DNA of 64,000 nt, taken from the NCBI GenBank assembly GCA_965267775.1, contig OZ254140.1, forward strand, positions 868,001 through 932,000, given 5' to 3'. The notes beneath the pieces were generated by a model. It saw only the letters and a program-made list of their open reading frames with translations. It did not search any database and had not been told where the DNA came from. The stretch is from Planktophila sp965267775 (GTDB lineage Bacteria; Actinomycetota; Actinomycetes; Nanopelagicales; Nanopelagicaceae). A program made the position numbers and the translations under genes. Positions 56,214 to 64,000 of this stretch are shown here, one piece after another; positions within the stretch are counted from its first letter, which is position 1; every line of letters starts with the position of its first letter.

Positions 56214-57608
56214 TTATAAAGGCCTCGCGACGAGATCAGCACCCATGGAATCAATCACCACAGCATCTACATACTCTCCAGCTTTAAAATCAGTTCCAAT
56301 AAATGATGTAGTGCCATCTACCTCTGGACCTTGATGCGCAGCGCGACCCTCTTGAAGTTCTTCATCCTCAATTAATACGCGAACATTTTCACCAATTCGA
56401 GCTTGTGCACGGGATGAGACCATCTCATCGGCAAGGCGCGAGAGAGACTCAACGCGTTCTTTAATAATATCTTCATCAACCTTATCGCCATGATCGAGAG
56501 CTTCTGTATTGTCCTCATCTGAGTAGCCAAATACACCGATAGCATCGAGCTTTGCAGATGCGATGAAGTTTGAGAGATCATCGTAATCTTCCTGGCTCTC
56601 CCCCGGAAAACCAACAATAAAGTTAGAACGGATTCCAGCTTCTGGAGATAGCGCGCGAATCTGATTAATGAGGTGGAGGAATTTCTCTGAATCACCAAAG
56701 CGGCGCATGCGGCGAAGTACAGATGGGCTTGTGTGCTGGAATGAGAGATCGAAATATGGTGCGACCTTATTGGTCTCAATCATTGCCTGAAGCAACGATG
56801 GGCGCACCTCTGCTGGCTGAAGGTATGAGAGGCGAACTCGTTCGACTCCAGGAATTTCTGTAAATTGATGGAGGATCTTCTCCATCAATTTAAGATCGCC
56901 TAAATCTTTTCCATATGAGGTCGTATTCTCACTTACGAGGAAGAGTTCTGAGACGCCATTGGCCGCAAGCCACTGAGCTTCTTCGAGAATTTCTTGAGGA
57001 GGACGCGAGACGAAAGATCCGCGGAAATAAGGAATTGCACAGAATGAACATCTACGGTCACATCCCGATGCGATCTTTAGTGGCGCCCATGGAGCGTTGC
57101 CAAGGCGCTTACGAAAGAGTGAACCGCCTGCTCCAACACTTGATTGATGCTCGGCATCACGTACTTCACGTCGAGCTTCAGCGCGAGCAACCGGAGTTAT
57201 TGGAAGGAGCGCACGTCGATCTTGAGGCGTATGCGATACATGGGTATTTCCAGAGAGAATTGAATTGAGCTTTGCAGAGATATCTTGATAATCATCGAAG
57301 CCAAGAATTGCATCTGCCTCGGGAAGGGCTTCTGCCAACTCTTTTCCATAGCGTTCTGCCATGCAGCCGACAGCGACTACCGCCTTCGTAGTTCCATGGC
57401 CTTTAAGTGAATTTGCCTCTAGCAGCGCATCCACTGAATCTTTCTTTGCGGACTCGATAAAGCCGCAGGTATTGACTACTGCAACTTCAGCGTCATCCGC
57501 GTTCTCGACAAGGGTCCAACCCTCTGCAGCTAAACGCCCAGCGAGCTCTTCAGAGTCGACTTCGTTGCGGGCGCAGCCCATGGTGACAATTGCAACGGTA
57601 CGAGACAT
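56214..57608 (-). CDS. rimO: Ribosomal protein uS12 methylthiotransferase
   Basis: A 464-residue radical-SAM enzyme that adds a methylthio group to an Asp of S12. N-terminal Cys12, Cys48 and Cys82 match the auxiliary cluster, radical-SAM Cys183, Cys187 and Cys190 are in SGCDRRCSFCAIPYFRG, and a TRAM domain ends the protein. It is a paralogue of miaB in this window and is told apart by the RimO-type FRGSFVSRP after the SAM motif. It starts 18 bp after the RodZ-like gene. Confidence 0.95.
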   Translation of the reverse strand: MSRTVAIVTMGCARNEVDSEELAGRLAAEGWTLVENADDAEVAVVNTCGFIESAKKDSVDALLEANSLKGHGTTKAVVAVGCMAERYGKELAEALPEADAILGFDDYQDISAKLNSILSGNTHVSHTPQDRRALLPITPVARAEARREVRDAEHQSSVGAGGSLFRKRLGNAPWAPLKIASGCDRRCSFCAIPYFRGSFVSRPPQEILEEAQWLAANGVSELFLVSENTTSYGKDLGDLKLMEKILHQFTEIPGVERVRLSYLQPAEVRPSLLQAMIETNKVAPYFDLSFQHTSPSVLRRMRRFGDSEKFLHLINQIRALSPEAGIRSNFIVGFPGESQEDYDDLSNFIASAKLDAIGVFGYSDEDNTEALDHGDKVDEDIIKERVESLSRLADEMVSSRAQARIGENVRVLIEDEELQEGRAAHQGPEVDGTTSFIGTDFKAGEYVDAVVIDSMGADLVARPL

Positions 57609-57626
57609 AGGGGTGATACTACAGGC

Positions 57627-58358
57627 TTAGCGGAATGTACGACGGACTTCCTGATTCTTTGCCCCCAACGAAGCCAACAATTCACCATTAACAGTGACAT
57701 CAAGGTCTGCAGGATTGCTGAAATAAACGCTAATTGATGTGGTCGCTTCGAAAGATTTTGTCTCGCCTTGGAATAGAGATCCCTTAGCCACATGTTCTCC
57801 ATCAATGACGATATCAATCAATGAATTTCCACGAGCAGCTGTCACCGAGAGGGTCACTCCCTCGCCGGCAGGTGTCGTCGTGGCAGTAGTTGTTGGCTGA
57901 TCTGTTGCAGTTGCTGCAGGCGTTGGTGATGCAGAGGCGGACGCAGTTGTCTCACTCTTTATTGGGCTATCGCTATTGACATTTGTGATAACAATTTGTG
58001 CAAGAGCCAAGACTAGAACGACAGCTAATGAAAATGCTGCTGGCACTTTCCAAGAGATGCTCTTCTTCTCGTGAGGAACTCTAGTGACGCTATTCTCTGC
58101 AAGCATCTCATTAATGCTGCGGCTCTCCGCTGAATGTTCTGCGTTGTAGAGAGCGACGAGATCGTTTCCATCGAGCCCGAGCTTTGGGGCAAGATTTCTT
58201 AGGTGTCCTCGTGCGTAGATATCTCCACCGCAATGTGAGAAATCATTCTTCTCCATCTGTGTGAGCAACCCTGCGCGAATGCTAGTTGCGGCAGCGAGAT
58301 CTTCAAGTGAGATACGTGCAGAGCTACGTGCAGATGAAAGCACCTCGCCCAAATTCAT
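57627..58358 (-). CDS. RodZ-like HTH/DUF4115 membrane protein
   Basis: A 243-residue protein with an N-terminal HTH_25 domain (LGEVLSSARSSARISLEDLA), one transmembrane helix at about residues 106-128 (VPAAFSLAVVLVLALAQIV), a Ser/Thr/Ala/Pro-rich linker and a C-terminal DUF4115 domain. This is the RodZ layout: cytoplasmic HTH, single helix, outer beta domain. In rod-shaped bacteria RodZ links MreB to wall synthesis; whether MreB exists here is unknown. It heads rimO-pgsA-cinA. Confidence 0.87.
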   Translation of the reverse strand: MNLGEVLSSARSSARISLEDLAAATSIRAGLLTQMEKNDFSHCGGDIYARGHLRNLAPKLGLDGNDLVALYNAEHSAESRSINEMLAENSVTRVPHEKKSISWKVPAAFSLAVVLVLALAQIVITNVNSDSPIKSETTASASASPTPAATATDQPTTTATTTPAGEGVTLSVTAARGNSLIDIVIDGEHVAKGSLFQGETKSFEATTSISVYFSNPADLDVTVNGELLASLGAKNQEVRRTFR

Positions 58359-58465
58359 CTCATCCCCGCTCTAATAAAAAGTTTCCTAATTTTACCTGTC
58401 TAAGGATGGTAATCACTAGCCCTGAAGAAGGTTCTAGCGGAAATCACCCCTAAGGGCACCCTTAA
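58359..58465 (-). promoter_or_regulatory. ftsK-rodZ intergenic region
   Basis: 107 bp. A perfect palindrome TAAGGGCACCCTTA (58451-58464) touches the ftsK stop and may act in termination, though it has no T run. TAAAAT (58389-58394, minus strand) is a possible -10 for the rodZ-rimO operon; no clear -35 was found. Confidence 0.4.
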
Positions 58466-60808
58466 TTAGTAGTCGCGGAGCGTGGCAAGAACAGAATCAA
58501 GCTCTTCATTGGTCACGAGAACAATGCGAGCCTTAGATCCCTCTGAGGGACCAACGATTCCTCGTGACTCCATCAAATCCATCAATCGACCAGCCTTTGC
58601 AAAACCAACTCGCAACTTTCGCTGAAGCATTGATGTAGAACCAAATTGTGTACCGACAACTAATTCAACTGCCTGGCAGAGAAGATCTAGATCGTCACCG
58701 ATCTCTTTATCAATCATCTTTGATGACTGAGGTGCGACCGTCACATCTTCGCGATAGCGTGGCTTCAACTGCTTCTTGACGTGATTTGTAACAGCTTCGA
58801 TTTCGCGTTCTGATACATATGCACCCTGAATACGAATAGCGCGGCTTGCTCCCATCGGAATAAAGAGTCCATCGCCTTGACCGATCAATTTTTCAGCGCC
58901 CGGTGAATCCAAGATAACTCGGCTATCTGCAAGTGATGATGTGGCAAATGAGAGTCTCGATGGAACGTTCGCCTTAATGAGACCGGTGACGACATCAACT
59001 GAAGGTCGCTGCGTAGCAAGTACCAAGTGAATACCTGCAGATCGAGCGAGCTGAGTAATGCGCACAACAGACTCTTCTACTTCACGCGCTGCAACCATCA
59101 TCAAATCTGCAAGCTCGTCAATGACAACAAGGAGATATGGGTACGGCTCGAGAACGCGATCAGAACCTGGAGGTGCAACAACTTTTCCGGCACGAACAGC
59201 CTTATTAAAATCATCGATATGGCGGAATCCAAAATTCGCAAGATCTTCATAGCGAAGGTCCATCTCACGGACAACCCACGTCAGCGCATCTGCAGCCTTC
59301 TTAGGGTTGGTAATAATCGGTGTGATGAGGTGAGGGATTCCTTCATAAGCGGTGAGCTCTACCCGCTTAGGATCGATCAAAATTAATCGGACTTCATCAG
59401 GTGTAGCACGCATCATGATTGATGTAATCATTGAGTTAATCATTGAAGATTTACCTGCACCTGTTGCACCTGCAACGAGAAGGTGCGGCATCTTTGCGAG
59501 GTTGGCGCAGACGAAGTTGCCTTCAACATCTTTACCGAGCGCGACCAGCATTGGGTGATGATCTTGCCCTGCAACACTTGAACGCATTACATCACCGAGC
59601 GCAACAATCTCACGGTCTGTATTTGGAATTTCAATACCTACGGCAGATTTACCTGGAATAGGCGAGAGAATTCGCACTTCACTGCTGGCAACAGCGTAGG
59701 AGATATTCTTAGAGAGAGCGGTAATTCGCTCAACCTTTACCGCATTTCCGAGCTCAACTTCGTATCGAGTGACCGTCGGTCCACGCATAAATCCGGTGAC
59801 AGCTGCATCGATATCAAATTGCTTGAAAACTTCAGTGAGAGCTGCAACGACAGTGTCATTTGCCTTGCTCTTACCCTTTGATGCAGGTCCAACCTTTAAG
59901 AGATCCTGTGACGGGAGCTCATACTTTGAATCGCCTGTGAGTAAGAGTTGCTCAGGGCGCTGATTGCTTTTCGGCGGTTCTTTGAGCTGTGCTTCGAGTG
60001 GCTTTGGAACTTCAACGGTGAATTCTTGATCGAACTCTGCCTCTTCAAGCTCTTCTTCCTCTTCTGGCTCATCTTCATGCCATGCAACTACCGGAGTCTC
60101 GAATGGAGGGGTATCTGTAATTTCAAAGTCATCTTCTTCGCGCACTGGCCTCTTGGAATTAAGCCATGCTGCAAGAACTTTGACACGTGTAATTACTTCA
60201 GAGAAAGGCGTAGCTGTTACAACGAGTAATCCAAAGAGGAAGAGTGCAATGAGGAATGGATATGCCAGCAGAGATGACATCACCTTTACCAACGGCATAG
60301 AGATGTAGTAACCGAGGAGTCCGCCACCCTCACGAATAGCTGTAGCACCTAGCTCATTTGTAGAACCGAGCGATCCATTGAAGAGATGGGCAATTCCAGT
60401 TGAGCTAACCAGAAGTATGAGAAGTCCAACTGTGATGCGACCTGTCCCTTGCTTGTCATCCGGAGTACGAAAGAGTCGAATTGCAAAGTAGATCAATGCA
60501 ATTGGGATTGCAACTGCAATCGCGCCAAATGCGCCATAAAGGAATGAGTAGACATTTCGACCAAGGATTGCATCTGAGTGCATCCAGGTACCAGTCACGG
60601 AGGTAAGTGAGAGAAGGAAGAGAAAGAGGGCGGCGCCATCGCGGTGATGCTCCGGGTCGAGATCCTTTGCCCCACGAGCGACAAAGCGGATAGATGATCC
60701 AAGGCTCTTTGCTATGAGTCGCCAGGTTGATGCCAAGCCAGCGCCAATCAGGGGAACTATCCCGCCCTTGCTGCTCTGCTTCTTAGTTGTGCGTTTTCTC
60801 TTAGCCAC
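58466..60808 (-). CDS. ftsK: DNA translocase FtsK
   Basis: A 780-residue translocase. About four transmembrane helices lie in residues 60-200, then an acidic/Pro linker, and the RecA-like motor with Walker A GATGAGKSS (447-455), Walker B-type VVIDELADLMM and RITQLARSAGIHLVLATQRP. The C-terminal gamma winged helix (MLQRKLRVGFAKAGRLMDLM) reads polarity sequences. It pumps chromosome ends through the septum. GTG 60808 is the start; TAAGAT lies seven bases upstream and no ribosome site is seen. It is 52 bp after rnj. Confidence 0.97.
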   Translation of the reverse strand: MAKRKRTTKKQSSKGGIVPLIGAGLASTWRLIAKSLGSSIRFVARGAKDLDPEHHRDGAALFLFLLSLTSVTGTWMHSDAILGRNVYSFLYGAFGAIAVAIPIALIYFAIRLFRTPDDKQGTGRITVGLLILLVSSTGIAHLFNGSLGSTNELGATAIREGGGLLGYYISMPLVKVMSSLLAYPFLIALFLFGLLVVTATPFSEVITRVKVLAAWLNSKRPVREEDDFEITDTPPFETPVVAWHEDEPEEEEELEEAEFDQEFTVEVPKPLEAQLKEPPKSNQRPEQLLLTGDSKYELPSQDLLKVGPASKGKSKANDTVVAALTEVFKQFDIDAAVTGFMRGPTVTRYEVELGNAVKVERITALSKNISYAVASSEVRILSPIPGKSAVGIEIPNTDREIVALGDVMRSSVAGQDHHPMLVALGKDVEGNFVCANLAKMPHLLVAGATGAGKSSMINSMITSIMMRATPDEVRLILIDPKRVELTAYEGIPHLITPIITNPKKAADALTWVVREMDLRYEDLANFGFRHIDDFNKAVRAGKVVAPPGSDRVLEPYPYLLVVIDELADLMMVAAREVEESVVRITQLARSAGIHLVLATQRPSVDVVTGLIKANVPSRLSFATSSLADSRVILDSPGAEKLIGQGDGLFIPMGASRAIRIQGAYVSEREIEAVTNHVKKQLKPRYREDVTVAPQSSKMIDKEIGDDLDLLCQAVELVVGTQFGSTSMLQRKLRVGFAKAGRLMDLMESRGIVGPSEGSKARIVLVTNEELDSVLATLRDY

Positions 60809-60815
60809 ACGCTCA

Positions 60816-60821
60816 ATCTTA
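60816..60821 (-). promoter_or_regulatory. Possible -10 box of ftsK
   Basis: TAAGAT on the minus strand, seven bases before GTG 60808, no ribosome site. Confidence 0.35.
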
Positions 60822-60860
60822 GGTGGTGAGATTTATTGAAAGCGGGAAGGCGCGCCGTTT

Positions 60861-62546
60861 TTATACTTCGATAACAACGGGCACAATCATCGGCTTTCGG
60901 CGATGTTTCTGGCCAACCCAGGATCCAATTGTCCGACGTACTACCTGCGAAAGTTGATGAGTTCCATTTGTGCCACCAGCAACGGCATGCGCCAGCGCCT
61001 TCTCGATATCTCCACGGACCTCATCAAAGAGCGCTTCATCTTCATTAAAACCACGTGCATGAATATCAGGGCCGGCAACAATCTTTCCGCTCTGAGAATC
61101 AATGACCACAATAACGGAGATAAAACCTTCTTCGCCAAGGATTCGTCGATCCTTCAATGAATCCTCAGTGATGTCACCAATGCTCTGCCCATCAACATAT
61201 ACAAATCCCACGGGAATTGAACCAGCAACTTCTGCAACATGATCTACAAGATCAATAACGATCCCGTTCTCTGCAATAAAAGTATTTTCGCGTGGAACTC
61301 CTGCTTGAATCGCAAGCTCTGCATTTGCCTTGAGATGTCGCCATTCACCGTGAATTGGCATTGCATACTTTGGCTTAACGATGTTGTAACAGTAGAGAAG
61401 CTCCCCCGCTGCTGCATGTCCTGATACGTGAACTAGCGCATTTGCCTTATGGACAACCTTTGCGCCAAATCGAGTTAGCTCATTGATGATTCGATAGACG
61501 GAATTCTCATTTCCAGGGATGAGTGATGATGCCAAAATAACTGTATCGCCCTGGCCGACTCGGATCTGGTGATCGCCATTTGCCATACGCGAGAGCGCTG
61601 CCATTGGTTCGCCTTGAGATCCGGTAGAGATGAGTACGACGTTATCGCCATAGTTATCGAGATCTTTAAGTTCAATCACCGTGCCAGAAGGCACGTTGAG
61701 GTAACCCATCTGTTCTGCAATTTTCATATTGCGAACCATGGAGCGTCCGATAAAGCAGACCCATCGACCATTCTCATGAGCAACATCGATTACTTGCTGG
61801 ACACGGTGCACGTGGGATGAGAATGATGCAACGATCACGCGCTTCTTTGTTGTCGCGATAACTCGGTGAAGCGCCGGCATGATTTCACGCTCTGATGGAG
61901 TAAAGCCAGGAATATCTGCATTTGTTGAGTCGGCAAGGAAGATATCTACGCCTTCATCACCAAGTCGTGCAAAGCTCGCTAAATCTGTAACGCGCCCATC
62001 AAGAGGAAGTTGATCCATCTTAAAATCACCTGTCGCAAGGACAAGTCCGGCCTTTGTGCGAATCGCAACTGCAAGGGCATCTGGAATTGAGTGGTTCACG
62101 GCGATGCATTCAAGATCAAATCCTTCAAGCTTAAATCGGTCACCTTCGCGTACCTCATGTGTAATGGGGCCGATCCGATGCTCTTTGCATTTTGCGGTGA
62201 TGAGAGCGATTGTGAGCGGAGATCCATAGAGTGGAATATCAACGCGCTCACGCAATAGATATGGAACAGCGCCGATATGGTCTTCATGGCCGTGTGTCAG
62301 AAATACTCCAACAACATCATCGAGGCGATCGCGTATATAGCTAAAGTCAGGGAGGATGAGGTCGATACCTGGTTGGTTATCTTCTGGGAAGAGAACTCCG
62401 CAATCAACAATTAATAACTTACCATCTGTCTCAAAGACGGTCATATTGCGACCGATCTCAGAGATGCCACCGAGGGCAACGATACGTAAGCCACCAGCTG
62501 CGAGCTTGGATGGTGTACCTAGATTTGGATGGGGATGTTGTGTCAT
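60861..62546 (-). CDS. rnj: Ribonuclease J
   Basis: A 561-residue metallo-beta-lactamase/beta-CASP nuclease with endo- and 5'-exonuclease activity in RNA turnover and rRNA maturation. HGHEDH (85-90) binds the two zinc ions; GDFKMDQ and the later HVSGHAAAGEL are the other metal motifs. It begins ten bases after dapA, the conserved dapA-rnj order (Rv2753c-Rv2752c). The single copy and full length fit the actinobacterial enzyme. Confidence 0.96.
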   Translation of the reverse strand: MTQHPHPNLGTPSKLAAGGLRIVALGGISEIGRNMTVFETDGKLLIVDCGVLFPEDNQPGIDLILPDFSYIRDRLDDVVGVFLTHGHEDHIGAVPYLLRERVDIPLYGSPLTIALITAKCKEHRIGPITHEVREGDRFKLEGFDLECIAVNHSIPDALAVAIRTKAGLVLATGDFKMDQLPLDGRVTDLASFARLGDEGVDIFLADSTNADIPGFTPSEREIMPALHRVIATTKKRVIVASFSSHVHRVQQVIDVAHENGRWVCFIGRSMVRNMKIAEQMGYLNVPSGTVIELKDLDNYGDNVVLISTGSQGEPMAALSRMANGDHQIRVGQGDTVILASSLIPGNENSVYRIINELTRFGAKVVHKANALVHVSGHAAAGELLYCYNIVKPKYAMPIHGEWRHLKANAELAIQAGVPRENTFIAENGIVIDLVDHVAEVAGSIPVGFVYVDGQSIGDITEDSLKDRRILGEEGFISVIVVIDSQSGKIVAGPDIHARGFNEDEALFDEVRGDIEKALAHAVAGGTNGTHQLSQVVRRTIGSWVGQKHRRKPMIVPVVIEV

Positions 62547-62556
62547 CTAGTAATTT

Positions 62557-63450
62557 TTATTTCAGAGCGACGCCACCAGCGATGAGATCTTTGCGTAATT
62601 GCTCGATCTGTTCTGGTGTTGCATCGACGAGAGGAAGACGAGTTGTGCCGCCAGGAAGACCCATAAGCCCCATTGCAGCTTTTGTAAGGATGGCACCTTG
62701 CGTGCGGAATGTTCCGGTAAATACTGGAAGAAGTTGTTGATGAATCTCAAGTGCCTTAGCCGCATCTCCAGCGAACCATGCATCGAGCATCGCTTTGAGT
62801 TCTGTACCCACTGTGTGACCACAGACAGAAACAAATCCCACAGCGCCCACTGCAAGAAGTGGAAGGTTAAGGATGTCATCTCCTGAGTAGACAGGGATTC
62901 CACAGCGCTTGATTACCCATGAGGTGCTCGCGCTGTTGCCCTTGGCATCTTTGAGGGCGACGATATTGTCGACGCTATCGAAGAGACGGCAGATGGTGTC
63001 ATTTTCAATTTCAATTCCAGTACGTCCTGGAATGTCGTACATCATGATGGGGAGATCGGTTGCTGCAGCGACTGCACGGAAGTGCGCCTCTACTCCCGCT
63101 TGTGGTGGCTTGTTGTAGTAAGGAACTACAACGAGGAGGCCATCTGCTCCTGCATCTTGTGAACGCTTTGCCTGCTCGACTGTATATGCAGTTTCGTTAT
63201 CGCCTGCACCAGAGAGAACTTGAATCTTGGAACCGACAACGCTCTTTACAACTCGGATGATTTCCAGCTTTTCGGAAGACTTAGTTGTAGGCGCTTCACC
63301 CGTTGTTCCATTGACGGCGATTCCGTCATGGCCATTGTCAACAAGGTGCTGAGCCAGCTTTGCGACGCCATCCCAATCGATCGACCCATCCTCTTTAAAA
63401 GGGGTCACCATTGCGGTGAGAAGTCGGCCGAATGGTGCGTTGATACTCAT
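62557..63450 (-). CDS. dapA: 4-hydroxy-tetrahydrodipicolinate synthase
   Basis: A 297-residue aldolase of lysine and diaminopimelate synthesis. Schiff-base Lys167 is in ALKDAKG, with Tyr138 (MMYDIPGRTG) and the GTTGE loop (48-52). It condenses pyruvate with aspartate semialdehyde. It is 16 bp after thyX and ten before rnj. The last dap gene in the window, dapF, is 44 kb away. Confidence 0.97.
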   Translation of the reverse strand: MSINAPFGRLLTAMVTPFKEDGSIDWDGVAKLAQHLVDNGHDGIAVNGTTGEAPTTKSSEKLEIIRVVKSVVGSKIQVLSGAGDNETAYTVEQAKRSQDAGADGLLVVVPYYNKPPQAGVEAHFRAVAAATDLPIMMYDIPGRTGIEIENDTICRLFDSVDNIVALKDAKGNSASTSWVIKRCGIPVYSGDDILNLPLLAVGAVGFVSVCGHTVGTELKAMLDAWFAGDAAKALEIHQQLLPVFTGTFRTQGAILTKAAMGLMGLPGGTTRLPLVDATPEQIEQLRKDLIAGGVALK

Positions 63451-63466
63451 TTGCGAATCTTATCCT

Positions 63467-64000
63467 TTATGGCGCTACGCGACCAGATTTTTCGAAGGCT
63501 TGATAGGTAAGAGGCATCAATTTTGCGAATTCTGCCTCCATCTTCTCTGCAACCATCTCAATTTCACGCTGAGGATAGCTTGGGAAGTGTGATCCTTCAC
63601 GAGAAGTGCGAAGGGAGAGGAAATTCATGAGCGCACGGGCATTCATCGTCACATACATTGAAGAGTATGTTGCAACTGGCAATACTGCGCGAGCGACCTC
63701 TCGAGCGATTCCTGCATCGAGCATCTTCTTATATGAATCGTATGCAACTGTGTATGCATCTTTCATCGCATCTACCGTTACCTGGAATTGCTCATCTGTG
63801 CCAGGGATAAATTCATAAGCACCAGTCTTGCCAATCTGAATGAGATTGCGAGCCTGATTAGGAATATAGAAGACCGGCTTTAATTCACGGTAGCGGCCAG
63901 ACTCTTCGTTATAGGAAGCGATGCGGTGGCGCATAAATTCACGGAATACAAAGATGGGAGCTGAGATAAAGAAGGTCATTGATGTGTGCTCAAATGGAGA
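63467..64000 (-). CDS. thyX: Flavin-dependent thymidylate synthase (5' end outside window)
   Basis: The C-terminal part of ThyX, cut by the window end. RHR-x7-S appears as RHRIASYNEESGRY, the family signature that holds FAD and dUMP. The frame stays open to base 64000 and reads SPFEHTSMTFF before the first internal Met, which is family sequence, so the Met at 63979 is not the start. It makes dTMP with FAD and methylenetetrahydrofolate. It is the first visible gene of thyX-dapA-rnj. Confidence 0.95.
   Translation of the reverse strand, partial: SPFEHTSMTFFISAPIFVFREFMRHRIASYNEESGRYRELKPVFYIPNQARNLIQIGKTGAYEFIPGTDEQFQVTVDAMKDAYTVAYDSYKKMLDAGIAREVARAVLPVATYSSMYVTMNARALMNFLSLRTSREGSHFPSYPQREIEMVAEKMEAEFAKLMPLTYQAFEKSGRVAP

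Noticed and set aside
1..64000. CRISPR array, IS element, prophage or riboswitch
   Set aside because: No spaced direct repeats, transposase, integrase or phage genes; intergenic gaps are at most 261 bp and none resembles a known riboswitch by eye.

Overview
The window is a dense, non-repetitive stretch of an actinobacterial chromosome. No insertion sequence, phage gene, CRISPR array, tRNA or rRNA was seen. The assignment rests on gene content and order: actinobacterial signature families (DUF3000, DUF3093, DUF3159, DUF4193, DUF3046, a SepIVA-like protein, ClgR, an NdgR/LtbR-type IclR regulator, HU with a long Lys/Ala tail) sit in the order known from Mycobacterium and Streptomyces. Base composition is moderate (about half G+C by eye). 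Genes overlap or nearly touch almost everywhere, and several convergent pairs share stop-codon bases. This fits a streamlined, lower-GC actinobacterium such as the freshwater acI lineage (Nanopelagicales: Planktophila/Nanopelagicus). The lineage name is inference.

Layout. (A) 34-15739: a DMT exporter; DUF3000 and RNase D; a fatty-acid oxidation thiolase/FadB pair; dxs; aconitase; an RNA uracil methyltransferase; two TrkA/RCK proteins; DUF3159, dut, a PaaI thioesterase, DUF3093 and DUF4193. This matches M. tuberculosis Rv2680-Rv2699c, with some members missing. (B) 15864-20476: hflX-dapF-miaA-miaB. (C) 20479-51753: trmD, rimM, khpA, rpsP, ffh, glnD, glnB/K, amt, ftsY, smc, rnc, rpmF, DUF177, sepIVA-like, coaD, rsmD, recG, cydABDC, rpmB, thiL, an Lrp-like RAM protein, ddl, gpsA, plsC, hupB, leuDC and the IclR regulator. 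(D) 51757-64000: recX-recA, yaaA, DUF3046, a TetR regulator, clgR, cinA, pgsA, rimO, a RodZ-like protein, ftsK, rnj, dapA and the 3' part of thyX. In better-known actinobacteria B and D are one neighbourhood (recA-recX...miaB-miaA-dapF-hflX) and C lies elsewhere. Here C sits between recX and miaB.

Functionally, the window combines translation and tRNA/ribosome maturation (trmD, miaA, miaB, rimM, rimO, rpsP, rpmB, rpmF, rsmD, hflX, rnc, rnj), co-translational targeting (ffh, ftsY), chromosome segregation and repair (smc, ftsK, recA, recX, recG, hupB), nitrogen sensing (amt, PII, GlnD), low-oxygen respiration (cydABDC), lysine/peptidoglycan supply (dapA, dapF, ddl), leucine synthesis and phospholipid synthesis (gpsA, plsC, pgsA).

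The most useful non-gene observations are regulatory. A TANNNT hexamer lies exactly six bases before the start codon of at least eight genes that lack a Shine-Dalgarno sequence, which indicates leaderless mRNAs. There is a perfect SOS box before recA, a 20-bp perfect palindrome before acnA, a large dyad between leuC and its IclR regulator, and a strong hairpin after hupB. I found no convincing new biological system. The window is mostly a core-genome region with an informative rearrangement.
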